From Reyranella sp. (GTDB taxonomy: Bacteria > Pseudomonadota > Alphaproteobacteria > Reyranellales > Reyranellaceae): DNA of 64,000 nucleotides. This document shows, one piece after another, positions 27,814 to 37,103 of the stretch. Below the pieces are notes generated by a model that saw nothing but the letters and a program-made list of their open reading frames with translations, had not been told where the DNA came from and did not search any database. Where the stretch lies: assembly GCF_004297405.1 (NCBI RefSeq), contig NZ_SCVC01000034.1, positions 1 to 64,000 of the forward strand, given 5' to 3'. The first letter of the stretch is position 1, and every line of letters starts with the position of its first letter. The translations under genes were made by a program, and so were the position numbers.

Positions 27814-28967
27814 ACGATGGCGTTCCGCTTGACCCACTGCCGCGCGATGATGATGCGCTGCATCTCGTTGGTGCCTTCGCCAATGCAGGTCAGCGGCGCA
27901 TCGCGGTAGAGGCGCTCGATGTCGTATTCTTTGGAGTAGCCGTAGGCGCCGTGGATGCGCATGGACTCGATGCTGTTCTCCAGCGCCGCCTCGGACGAGA
28001 AATACTTGGCCATGCCGGCCTCAAGATCGCAGCGGTCGCCGCGATCGAAAGCCTCCGCCGCGTCGAGGGTCAGCAATCGCGCCGCACGGGCACGCGTGGC
28101 CATTTCGCCGAGCTTGAGCTGGATCGCCTGATGCTCGCAGATCGGCTTGCCGAAGGTCTTGCGGATCTGCGCGTAGGAGGTGGCGAGCCGCAGCGCGCCC
28201 TCGGCAATGCCAACACCGCGGGCGGCGACATTGATGCGGCCAAGTTCGAGGCCGCCGGCCACCTGGGTGAAACCACGACCCTCGACCTCGCCGATCAGGT
28301 GATCGGCCGGCACGCGGTAATTCTCGAAGATCAGCTCACCCGAATCGATCGACTTGTAGCCGAGCTTTTCGAGCTTACGGCCGACCGTGAAGCCCGGTCC
28401 CTTGGGCGCGATGAACAGGCTCATGCCCGAGTAGCGCGGGCTCGCTTCAGGGTTGGTCTTCACCAACAGCGCAAAGCACGAGCCCTCGATGCCGTTGGAG
28501 ATCCACGTCTTCGTGCCGTTCAGCACATAGTGGTCGCCCTCGCGGCGCGCGGTGAGACGGATCGCCTGCAGGTCGGTACCAGCATCGGGTTCGGTGAGCG
28601 CCAATCCGCCCCGCACCTCACCGCTCGCGAGCTTGGGCAACCAATGCTGCTTCTGCGGTTCGGTGCCGAATTTCTCGATGGCCAGCGCCAGCATCAGATG
28701 CGAGTTGAAGATGCCGGTGATCGCCATCCATACCGACGACACGCGCATCACGATTTCGGCGTAGGTCCGGGCCGGCAGGCCGAGCCCGCCATACTCCGGG
28801 CTCACCGTGGCGCCGAACAGGCCGAGTTCCTTCATCTGCTCCACGATCTCGGCGGGCCACTTGTCGGCGTGATCGAACTCTTTCACGCGCGGCGCCACTT
28901 CACGCTCGATCCAGCGGTCGATGGTGGCGAGAAGCTGCGCTTCGTCGGCCTTGTCGATCGTATGCAT
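27810..28967 (-). CDS. Acyl-CoA dehydrogenase family protein
   Basis: The 385-residue flavoprotein has LTEPDAGTDLQAIRLTA, GTKTWISNG and, at the end, CIGEGTNEMQRIIIARQ with the catalytic Glu in the usual EGTNE context. ATG 28967 follows GGGAGGA and gives normal length; upstream residues in the same frame are not protein-like. It leads an operon with two CaiB CoA transferases (both junctions ATGA) and is divergent from a Bug binding-protein gene. A glutaryl- or succinyl-type CoA substrate would fit, by analogy with CaiB partners. Confidence 0.92.
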   Translation of the reverse strand: MHTIDKADEAQLLATIDRWIEREVAPRVKEFDHADKWPAEIVEQMKELGLFGATVSPEYGGLGLPARTYAEIVMRVSSVWMAITGIFNSHLMLALAIEKFGTEPQKQHWLPKLASGEVRGGLALTEPDAGTDLQAIRLTARREGDHYVLNGTKTWISNGIEGSCFALLVKTNPEASPRYSGMSLFIAPKGPGFTVGRKLEKLGYKSIDSGELIFENYRVPADHLIGEVEGRGFTQVAGGLELGRINVAARGVGIAEGALRLATSYAQIRKTFGKPICEHQAIQLKLGEMATRARAARLLTLDAAEAFDRGDRCDLEAGMAKYFSSEAALENSIESMRIHGAYGYSKEYDIERLYRDAPLTCIGEGTNEMQRIIIARQWVKRNAIV

Positions 28968-29121
28968 TCTTGTCCTCCCGACCTCCATCATGCCCGACGG
29001 TGAAAGGCGGACAAGGCCATGGAACCTCAGGTCGAAATCCCGGAGCTTCGACCCTAGGCGTCTCGTCAGGGCTCGTGCATCATCGACGCCGACGGGGACC
29101 GATCGAGAAGGAAGAACAAGG

Positions 29122-30108
29122 ATGAGGAGACGTCGTTTCGCCACCGCCCTGGCAGGCTTGCCGTTTGCGTCGCTGGCGGTAGTACCGAGAGCCTTCGCGC
29201 AGGCCGACGACTGGCCCAACCGCAATGTGCGGATCGTCTGTCCGTTCACGCCGGGTGGCTCGCAGGACAATATCGCGCGCCGCCTTGCCGCGAAGCTCAG
29301 CGACGCTTTTGGCCAGACTTTCGTAGTGGAGAACCGCACGGGCGCCGGCGGCTCGATCGCGGCGGACAACGTCGCCAAGTCGCCGTCCGACGGCTATTCG
29401 GTCCTGCTGGGCAATATCGGCAGTCACGCGCTGGTGCCGCATCTCTACGCTCGGCCCGCCTACAATGCCGTAACCGACCTCGAAACCGTGGCCTGGATCG
29501 GCACGCAGCCCAATCTCCTGTGCTGCCATCCGAACTTCCCGCACGATACGCTGCCCAAGCTGCTCGCCGCCGCCAAGGCGGAGCCCGGCAAGTTCAGCTT
29601 CGGATCGTCAGGGCTCGGCACGTCGCCGACCCTCACCATGGAACTCTTCAAGCAGAAAACCGGCGCGGACATCACCTTCATCAGCTACCGCGGCGCAGCG
29701 GCCGCGGCGGCCGACGTGCTGGCGGGCCACCTGCCGCTCGTCATCTCCAACATCGATTCGCTGATGAGCCAGGTGAGTGCGGGCAAATTGAAGCCGGTGG
29801 CGTCGAGCGGCGCCAAGCGGTCGCCCGTCACGCCCGATACGCCGACCTTCGCGGAAGCCGTGTCGCCCGACCTGGTGGTGACTTCCTGGTCGATCTGGGC
29901 GGTGCCGAAGGGAACACCGGCCAAGATCAAGGACAAGCTCAGGGCGGCGACCGAGCGCGCGCTGGAGACGCCCGACGTAGCCGCCAGCATGAAGGCAGGC
30001 GGTTTCGAGCCGGGCACGATGACAGTTCCCGAGATCGACGCTTATATCCAGACCGAGATCAAACGCTGGGGCGAGGTCATCCGTGCCGCGGGCATCAAGC
30101 CGCAATAA
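29122..30108 (+). CDS. Bug-family (TctC-like) periplasmic solute-binding protein
   Basis: The 328-residue protein has a signal MRRRRFATALAGLPFASLA cleaved near AFAQA. DWPNRNVRIVCPFTPGGSQDN, then GAGGSIAADNVAKSPSDGYSVLLG, are the Bug signatures. The start has a GAAGGA-type site upstream. It is divergent (about 155 bases) from the acyl-CoA dehydrogenase-CaiB operon, so it may bind the acid that operon degrades. The glycosylase gene begins inside its last 26 bases. Confidence 0.92.
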   Translation: MRRRRFATALAGLPFASLAVVPRAFAQADDWPNRNVRIVCPFTPGGSQDNIARRLAAKLSDAFGQTFVVENRTGAGGSIAADNVAKSPSDGYSVLLGNIGSHALVPHLYARPAYNAVTDLETVAWIGTQPNLLCCHPNFPHDTLPKLLAAAKAEPGKFSFGSSGLGTSPTLTMELFKQKTGADITFISYRGAAAAAADVLAGHLPLVISNIDSLMSQVSAGKLKPVASSGAKRSPVTPDTPTFAEAVSPDLVVTSWSIWAVPKGTPAKIKDKLRAATERALETPDVAASMKAGGFEPGTMTVPEIDAYIQTEIKRWGEVIRAAGIKPQ

Positions 30109-30625
30109 ACAGCTCATTCCCGACCTGCTGGCGCCGGGCCTCGACCTCGTCTTCTGTGGCACGGCGCCCAGCCCCATCTCGTTCAAGGCGCGCGCCTACT
30201 ATGCCAATCCCGGCAACGCCTTCTGGCCGACCTTGTACGCCATCGGCCTGACGCCCGAGCGCCTGGCACCGCAACAGTTTCCTGAGTTGCTGGGCTTCGG
30301 CATCGGCCTCACCGACCTCAACAAGACCGAAGTCGGCTCCGACCACGAGCTGACGCCCGCCGCGATGGACGCCGCTTCGCTCCACTCCAAGCTGCGACAG
30401 TTCCGGCCGGCCGCCATCGCCTTTACCAGCAAGAATGCCGCCGCCCTGGGCCTCGGCGTGAAGGCGCCGGGGTATGGGCGGCAGCAAATGCTTCTGGAAG
30501 GGGCAGTCGTGTTTGTGCTCGCCTCGCCTTCGGGACGGGCGCGCTCCTTCTGGACGCTCGCACCCTGGCGAGAAGCTGCCGCCTTCGTCGCCGAGCGCCG
30601 GAGGCTCCGGGAGCGGGCCGCGTGA
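30083..30625 (+). CDS. Uracil/mismatch-specific DNA glycosylase (Mug-like, atypical motif)
   Basis: A 180-residue protein of the UDG superfamily. The first motif is FCGTAPSP at about residues 24-31, where Mug/TDG enzymes have GINPG with the catalytic Asn. Here that position is Ala28. YYANPGNAFWPTLY, FGIGLTDL and the intercalation-loop motif ASPSGRAR follow. From memory it resembles a separate rhizobial UDG group that lacks the catalytic Asn/Asp (Blr0248-type). GTG 30083 overlaps the Bug gene by 26 bases, and its stop overlaps the next start (GTGA), so it is embedded in an operon. Confidence 0.8.
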   Translation: MPRASSRNKQLIPDLLAPGLDLVFCGTAPSPISFKARAYYANPGNAFWPTLYAIGLTPERLAPQQFPELLGFGIGLTDLNKTEVGSDHELTPAAMDAASLHSKLRQFRPAAIAFTSKNAAALGLGVKAPGYGRQQMLLEGAVVFVLASPSGRARSFWTLAPWREAAAFVAERRRLRERAA

Positions 30626-32034
30626 AACTCGGCCGCCGCGCTACCCTAGCCGGCCTGATCGCCGCGCCGGCGTTGGCGCGGGCGCAGAGCGCGCCGTCGC
30701 TGCGTGAACTGGCGCGGCGGGCTGCGATCTATCTCTTCCCAATCTACGAGATGTATCGCGCGCGCTGGCGGGCGACCGTGGACGAGACCAATCCGGCACG
30801 GCAACGACTGAACCGCTTCCGGCACGTGACGACGCTGGCCGATCCGCGCACACGTGCCGTCTCGATGCCGAACGGCGATACGCTGCAATCCTTCGCCTGG
30901 CTCGACCTCTCGGCCGAACCGATGTTCTTGCTCGTGCCACCGGTCGGCGACCTCTACTACAGCTACGCCTTCCTCGATCTCTTCACCGACACGTTCGCCA
31001 CGGTGAGTCATCGCCTGAACGGCGGCCGGCCTGCAGCCCACATGATCGTGGGGCCCGCCTGGAAGGGCGACGCGCCGGGCGAAGTCACCTTGGTGCGAGC
31101 GCCGACCAACTCGGTCTGGCTGCGCGGCCGCTTGCTCGTCAGTACCCCTGACGAACTCGACCGGCTCGCGATCCTGCAGACGCGCGTGCTGCTCGAGACG
31201 CCGGACATGCGCAACGAGCGGCGTATCCTCGAGACGCGCGAGCTGATGCGTCAGCGTACCCAGGCACCTCCCGAGCCCGTGGCCGACTGGCCAGCGCCGC
31301 AGCCGGCCGATCCGTTCGATCTATTTGTCATCGGCATGCGGGCACTTGGTGAAAGCCCTCTCTCCGATCGCGATCGGAGCCAACTCGAAGGACTGGCGCC
31401 GCTCAAGCTGGCGCCGGGCCGCAAATTCGACCTGCGCGCCTTTAGCGAGGCCGAGCAACGCGCCCTCAGAACCGGCATCGAACAGGGGCTAGCCGATATC
31501 CGGGCCGCCGCCGCGCGACCCGTCAGGACAGTCGACGGATGGTCCTATGCCGAGCCGCATCTCGGCAATTTCGGCGACGATCATCTCTATCGCGCAGCTA
31601 CGGCGCTCATCAATCTCGGTGTCTCAGAACCTGCCGAGCTCGTGAGCATCGTCGGCGCCGCCGATGCGACTGGTCGCCCACTCCTCGGTGAGCATGCCTA
31701 TACGCTCACGTTTCCCCGCGATGGCCTGCCACCGGCCCGCGCCTTTTGGTCGCTGTCGATCTACGAGGTGATGGCCGACGGCCGCGCTTTCTTCTTCGAC
31801 AATCCGATCGCCCGCTACACGATCGGCGAAGACACGCCCGACCTCGTGCGCACAGCTGATGGCGCACTTACTCTTTATATTCAGCGTCAGCCGCCAGCCG
31901 GAGAACGGGTAGCCAACTGGCTGCCGGCTCCCGCAGGCCCCCTGCGACTGGTTCTGCGCGCCTACGAGCCCGACCCGCCCCTGATCGAAGGCCGATATCG
32001 GGTGCCGGCGGTGTTGCGCAACTCCTCGCGCTGA
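30622..32034 (+). CDS. DUF1254/DUF1214 domain exported protein
   Basis: The 470-residue protein has an N-terminal signal (MKLGRRATLAGLIAAPALARAQS, with an RR pair), then DUF1254 (YLFPIYEMYRARW to about residue 150) and DUF1214 near the C-terminus (FWSLSIYEVMADGRAFFFDNPIARYTIGE). No enzymatic function is established for the family. GTG 30622 overlaps the glycosylase stop by four bases. It precedes an exported SOD-like protein, so both may act in the periplasm. Confidence 0.85.
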   Translation: MKLGRRATLAGLIAAPALARAQSAPSLRELARRAAIYLFPIYEMYRARWRATVDETNPARQRLNRFRHVTTLADPRTRAVSMPNGDTLQSFAWLDLSAEPMFLLVPPVGDLYYSYAFLDLFTDTFATVSHRLNGGRPAAHMIVGPAWKGDAPGEVTLVRAPTNSVWLRGRLLVSTPDELDRLAILQTRVLLETPDMRNERRILETRELMRQRTQAPPEPVADWPAPQPADPFDLFVIGMRALGESPLSDRDRSQLEGLAPLKLAPGRKFDLRAFSEAEQRALRTGIEQGLADIRAAAARPVRTVDGWSYAEPHLGNFGDDHLYRAATALINLGVSEPAELVSIVGAADATGRPLLGEHAYTLTFPRDGLPPARAFWSLSIYEVMADGRAFFFDNPIARYTIGEDTPDLVRTADGALTLYIQRQPPAGERVANWLPAPAGPLRLVLRAYEPDPPLIEGRYRVPAVLRNSSR

Positions 32035-32070
32035 CGAGCGTTCCCGTTTAGGGACACGTAGGAGTTCGAT

Positions 32071-32772
32071 ATGACCAACATCCCCCGCCGCTCCCTGGCC
32101 GCGGGCGTTGGCCTGTTGCTTGGGGCCATGGCCGTTCCGGCGCGCAGCCAACAACTCGCCATCAGTGCCACGACGCTGCGGCTCACGCCCAAGCCGCTCA
32201 CCTTCAATCCCGACAAGGTGAAAGGCCTCTCGGCCGATCTCCTGCGCCACCACTATGACGAAATCTATGTGAGTGCCGTGAAGCGGGTGAATGCACTCAA
32301 CGAGGAGCTGTCGAAGCTCGATTTCAATGAAGCGCCGCCAGAGGTCGTGGCAAAGCTCAAGAGCGAGGAGCTGGCCAGCTACAACACCACGATCCTGCAC
32401 GAACTTTATTTCGACGGGATCGGCGAAGCGCCCACACAGCCCTCGGGTCTGCTTGCCCAGGCCATGTCGCGCGATTTCAGCAGTCTCGACCGCTGGAAGG
32501 CGGAGTTCATGGCGACCGGCCGGTCGCTGTCGGATGGCGACGGCTGGGTGATCCTGTCCCACTCAGCGCGCGACAAGCGCCTGTACAATCACCGCACCGC
32601 CAGTGTCTCGGAGGTGCCGGCCGGCAGCACGCCGCTGCTGGCGATGGACATGCATCGCCACGCCTACGAGAAGGACCACGGCAGCGATGCCGTGAAATAC
32701 ATCGAGGCGTTCGTGCAAGCCATCAAGTGGACAAATGCCGAGCGGCTCTATCGTGAAGCGATGAGGCTCTGA
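32071..32772 (+). CDS. Exported Fe/Mn superoxide dismutase-fold protein
   Basis: The 233-residue protein has a twin-arginine-like signal (IPRRSLAAGVGLLLGAM, cleavage near ARSQQ). The four metal ligands of the SOD fold are recognisable as His61, His110, Asp193 and His197. The second-shell residues His30, Tyr34 and Gln69 of E. coli FeSOD are replaced (Ile, Ala, Thr by my hand alignment). It is therefore an SOD relative whose dismutase activity is uncertain. A good site (TAGGAG) precedes the ATG. A related domain occurs in the chromate locus at 47414. Confidence 0.82.
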   Translation: MTNIPRRSLAAGVGLLLGAMAVPARSQQLAISATTLRLTPKPLTFNPDKVKGLSADLLRHHYDEIYVSAVKRVNALNEELSKLDFNEAPPEVVAKLKSEELASYNTTILHELYFDGIGEAPTQPSGLLAQAMSRDFSSLDRWKAEFMATGRSLSDGDGWVILSHSARDKRLYNHRTASVSEVPAGSTPLLAMDMHRHAYEKDHGSDAVKYIEAFVQAIKWTNAERLYREAMRL

Positions 32773-32773
32773 T

Positions 32774-32798
32774 GCCGGGGGGGGGCTAAACCCCCGGC
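32774..32798. terminator. GC hairpin between convergent genes
   Basis: GCCGGGGG (32774-32781) pairs with CCCCCGGC (32791-32798) around a loop that includes four more Gs (a G9 run). It sits between the SOD-like gene and the convergent metallopeptidase and covers the latter's stop codon. There is no T-run. Confidence 0.35.
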
Positions 32799-33241
32799 TG
32801 TACGCGCTGCGACTCTTCTTCGGCTTTGGCTTCGATCGCTTCCATATCGTCGTCGCTCAAGCCGAAGTGGTGACCGATCTCGTGGATCAGCACGTGCCGC
32901 ACGATGTGCGGCAAGTCCTCGCCCGACTCGCACCAATAGTCGAGGATCGGGCGGCGATAGAGGAAGATGCGGTCGATGTCGTTGGCGACATGGCCGGCAC
33001 CACGTTCCATCATCGACACACCCTGATAGAGACCGAGCAGATCGAAGGGCGTGTCGAGTTCCATTTCCTTCTCGACCTCGTCGGAAGGGAAGTCGTCGAC
33101 CTGGATGCGCACGTTGCCGACGTGTCGACGGAACTCCTCGGGAATGGTGGCGAGGGCCTCAGCGGCGATCGCTTCGAAGTCCTCGAGGGTTGGCGCCGTG
33201 CCGAAGCAGGGCGTGCGCCGCGGGTTCGTGAAGATCGGCAT
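32786..33241 (-). CDS. Metallopeptidase family protein (zincin-like, MMP-type DUF1025)
   Basis: A 151-residue minimal zincin-like protein. The motif HEIGHHFGLSDDDM near residue 120 gives HExxH plus a third ligand Asp. PFDLLGLYQGVSM and DRIFLYRRPILDYW are family segments. No signal peptide is seen, so it is cytosolic. GGGGGAG precedes the ATG. Substrates are unknown. Confidence 0.88.
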   Translation of the reverse strand: MPIFTNPRRTPCFGTAPTLEDFEAIAAEALATIPEEFRRHVGNVRIQVDDFPSDEVEKEMELDTPFDLLGLYQGVSMMERGAGHVANDIDRIFLYRRPILDYWCESGEDLPHIVRHVLIHEIGHHFGLSDDDMEAIEAKAEEESQRVQPGV

Positions 33242-33378
33242 GACTCCCCCATATAGGAGCGGCGCGCCCTAGCCAAGCACCCCCTCACCGGAGATTGTGC
33301 ACCATAGGCCCTTGAAATTTGGCGCGAGATTCGCATGGTCGCCTTGGGGAAGGATCCGCACTAAGCTCGCCGCCGCAC

Positions 33379-34290
33379 ATGCTCCAATTTCTCGTCCGCC
33401 GCCTCATCGTGGCACTGCTCGTCGCAGCCACGGTCATGACCCTGGCTTTCATTCTCACGCGGCTCTCCGGCGACCTCGCGGTCTCGATTGCCGGACCCAA
33501 TGCCACGCAGGAAGACATCGAGCTGGTCCGCAAGGCCTATGGTCTCGACCGGCCGCTGACTTCCCAATTCTTCGACTGGGTCGGCCGCGCCGTCACCGGC
33601 GACCTGGGCGAGAGTTATTTCTTCAAGGCCCGCGTCTCCTCGCTGATCGCCGAGCGAATGCCGATCACCATCACCTTGGGCCTGACCGGCCTCGTCATCG
33701 CCCTCCTCGTTTCCTTGCCATTGGGGATCCTGGCGGCGGTGCGCGAGAACACGACGCTCGACCGGGTGGTGCAGATGGTGGCACTGCTCGGCCAGGCGAT
33801 GCCCTCCTTCTGGCTGGGTCTGATCCTGATGATCACGTTCGGCCTGCAACTCGGCTGGCTGCCAATCTCCGGCACCGGGTCATGGCAGCATTATGTGATG
33901 CCGGGCATCGTGCTCGCCTTCTCGGCCATCCCCGCCCTCACGAGGCTCACCCGTGCCGGCATGATCCAGGCCATGGGCAGCGATTACATAAGAACGGCGC
34001 GGGCCAAGGGCCTGTCGCGCGCCTCGATCCTGCTGAAGCATGCGCTGCGCAATGCAGCGATCCCGGTGGTGGCGATCGCGGCCGTCCAGCTTGGCTTCAT
34101 GTTGGGTGGTTCGATCGTGATTGAGCAGGTGTTCGCCCTGCACGGTGTCGGCTTCCTTGCCTGGGAGTCGATCGGCAAGAACGACTTTCCGGTGGTTCAG
34201 GCCGTGGTGCTGGTGCTGGCCGTCATTTACGTGGCGTTGACCATGCTGGCGGACCTGATGAACGCCGTTCTCGATCCCAGGCTGCGGTGA
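33379..34290 (+). CDS. Peptide/nickel-type ABC transporter permease (DppB-like)
   Basis: A 303-residue inner-membrane protein starting MLQFLVRRLIVALLVAATVMT. Six helices and the EAA-type loop (YIRTARAKGLSRASILLKHALRNAAIP) that contacts the ATPase are visible. It is the first gene of a four-gene importer operon. The substrate group (di/oligopeptides, or nickel/opines) cannot be decided from the permease. Confidence 0.92.
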   Translation: MLQFLVRRLIVALLVAATVMTLAFILTRLSGDLAVSIAGPNATQEDIELVRKAYGLDRPLTSQFFDWVGRAVTGDLGESYFFKARVSSLIAERMPITITLGLTGLVIALLVSLPLGILAAVRENTTLDRVVQMVALLGQAMPSFWLGLILMITFGLQLGWLPISGTGSWQHYVMPGIVLAFSAIPALTRLTRAGMIQAMGSDYIRTARAKGLSRASILLKHALRNAAIPVVAIAAVQLGFMLGGSIVIEQVFALHGVGFLAWESIGKNDFPVVQAVVLVLAVIYVALTMLADLMNAVLDPRLR

Positions 34291-34306
34291 CCATGAGAGC
34301 AGAGCG

Positions 34307-35169
34307 ATGAGCGTCGTCTCCGTCACAACAGGCCCCCGACGGGGCTGGAAAAGCGTCAGCACCTGGATCGGTGCTGTCATTGTCGGCATTGCGATGATCT
34401 GCGCCCTCTTCGCGCCGCTGCTCGCGCCGCACGATCCCTTCGCGCAGGACCTCGGCAAACGCCTGCTGGTGCCGTTCTGGATGGAAGGCACCGATCCTGC
34501 CCATCTTCTCGGCACCGACCAACTCGGCCGCGACTATCTCTCCCGCCTGATCTACGGCTGCCGCATCTCCATGCTGATCGGCGTCACGGTCACTATCGTC
34601 TCTGCCGTGATCGGCATTGCGATCGGCGTGCTGGGTGGCTTCCTGGGCGGCCGGGTCGACGACGCGGTGCTGTTCGCCATCACCACGCGCCTCTCCATTC
34701 CCGTCGTGCTCGTGGCGCTGGCGGTCGTGGGCCTGCTCGGCAGCTCCATGCATCTGCTGGTGATCACGCTCGGCCTCCTGCTGTGGGACCGCTTTGCCGT
34801 GGTGGCGCGCTCTACCACCATGCAGGTGCGCAATCTCGACTTCGTGGCCGCCGCCTGGTGCGCCGGCTGCTCGCGCTTCCGCATTCTCAGCCGCGAAGTG
34901 CTGCCCAACATTGCAAGCCACCTCGTCGTGGTGGCCACACTGGAGATCGCGCTCGCCATCCTGCTGGAAGCCGCGCTCTCCTTCCTGGGCCTCGGCGTGC
35001 CGCCGCCCCTGCCCTCGTGGGGCCTGATGATCGCCGAAGCCAAGGATTACATGTTCTTCTCGCCCTGGGTGATCGTGATCCCCGGCATCGCGCTCTTCGT
35101 GCTGGTGCTCGGCATCAACCTGCTGGGCGACGGATTGCGCGACGCCTTCGGCACGCACAGGACCGATAC

Positions 35170-35173
<4 letters not shown>
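34307..35173 (+). CDS. Peptide/nickel-type ABC transporter permease (DppC-like)
   Basis: A 288-residue second permease. It has an N-terminal cytosolic tail, a helix near residues 20-40, the DppC-type GTDQLGRDYLSRLIYGCRIS segment and an EAA loop (AAWCAGCSRFRILSREVLPN). It ends with an ATGA overlap into the first ATPase gene. It pairs with the product of the preceding gene as the transmembrane dimer. Confidence 0.92.
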
Positions 35174-36119
<946 letters not shown>

Positions 36120-36123
<4 letters not shown>

Positions 36124-37091
36124 GCGCGATATCCACAACCCAGGCGCCGGCCATCGAAGTGAAGGCTGTCCGCCGAACCTTCAAGGTGAAGGGCGGCATG
36201 TTCGGGACCGACCGCCATGTTGTGGCCGTCGACGATGTCTCCTTCGCCGTGCCCCATGGCGGCGTGCTGGGCGTGGTGGGTGAATCGGGCTGTGGCAAGT
36301 CGACCCTGGCGCGCCTGATCCTCGGTCTGCTCGAACCGACCGGCGGCGACATCGCGGTCGAAGGCCAGCGAGTCACCGATATGGACCGCAAGGCCCGCGC
36401 ACGTCTGATCCAGCCGGTCTTCCAGGATCCGTTCGCCTCGCTGAACCCGCTGACCAAGGTGCGCGACATCGTGGCGATGCCGCTGGTAGCGCAAGGCAGC
36501 ATCGGCAAGACCGAGATCAAGAAGCGCGTCGACGAGATGCTGGAACGCGTCGGCCTGCGCGCCGAGATGGGCCAGCGTCTGCCGACTGAACTGTCGGGCG
36601 GCCAGCGCCAGAGAGTGGCGATCGCCCGCGCGCTGGTGCTGAGGCCCCGCATCGTGGTCTGCGACGAGCCGACCTCGGCGCTCGACGTTTCGGTGCAGGC
36701 GCAGATCCTGAACCTGCTGGGCGAGCTGCGCCGCGATCTCGGCCTCACCTACCTGTTCATCAGCCACAACCTCGCTGTTGTCGAGCATGTCGCGAGCGAA
36801 GTGGCGGTGATGTATCTCGGCCGCATCGTCGAACGTCAGCCGACCGAGACGCTGTTCCGGTCACCCGAGCATCCCTACACGAAGGCGCTCCTCGCTTCGG
36901 TGCTGACGCCCGAGCCCGGCCTCGGCGTACCCGATGTCGGGCTGGGCGATATCCTGCCCGATCCGGCCAACATTCCGCCGGGCTGCCGCTTCCATCCGCG
37001 CTGCCCCATCGCCGAGCCGCGCTGCTCAAACGAAACGCCGCCGCTCAAGCCGAGGCCTGGCGGCGGCGTGGAGTGTTTGCTGGTGCCTTGA
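36120..37091 (+). CDS. Peptide ABC transporter ATP-binding protein (DppF-like)
   Basis: A 323-residue second ATPase. Walker A is GESGCGKST, signature LSGGQRQRVAIARAL, Walker B IVVCDEPTSALDVS. The C-terminal oligopeptide domain includes GCRFHPRCPIAEPRC. It completes the DppBCDF set. The binding-protein gene is on the opposite strand, ending 13 bases after this stop, so the two transcripts converge. Confidence 0.93.
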
Positions 37092-37103
37092 GCTAGGCCC
37101 GCG

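Noticed and set aside
28968..29378. Long N-terminal extension of the acyl-CoA dehydrogenase
   Set aside because: The segment is not dehydrogenase-like, overlaps the divergent Bug gene, and ATG 28967 has a strong ribosome site and gives normal length.
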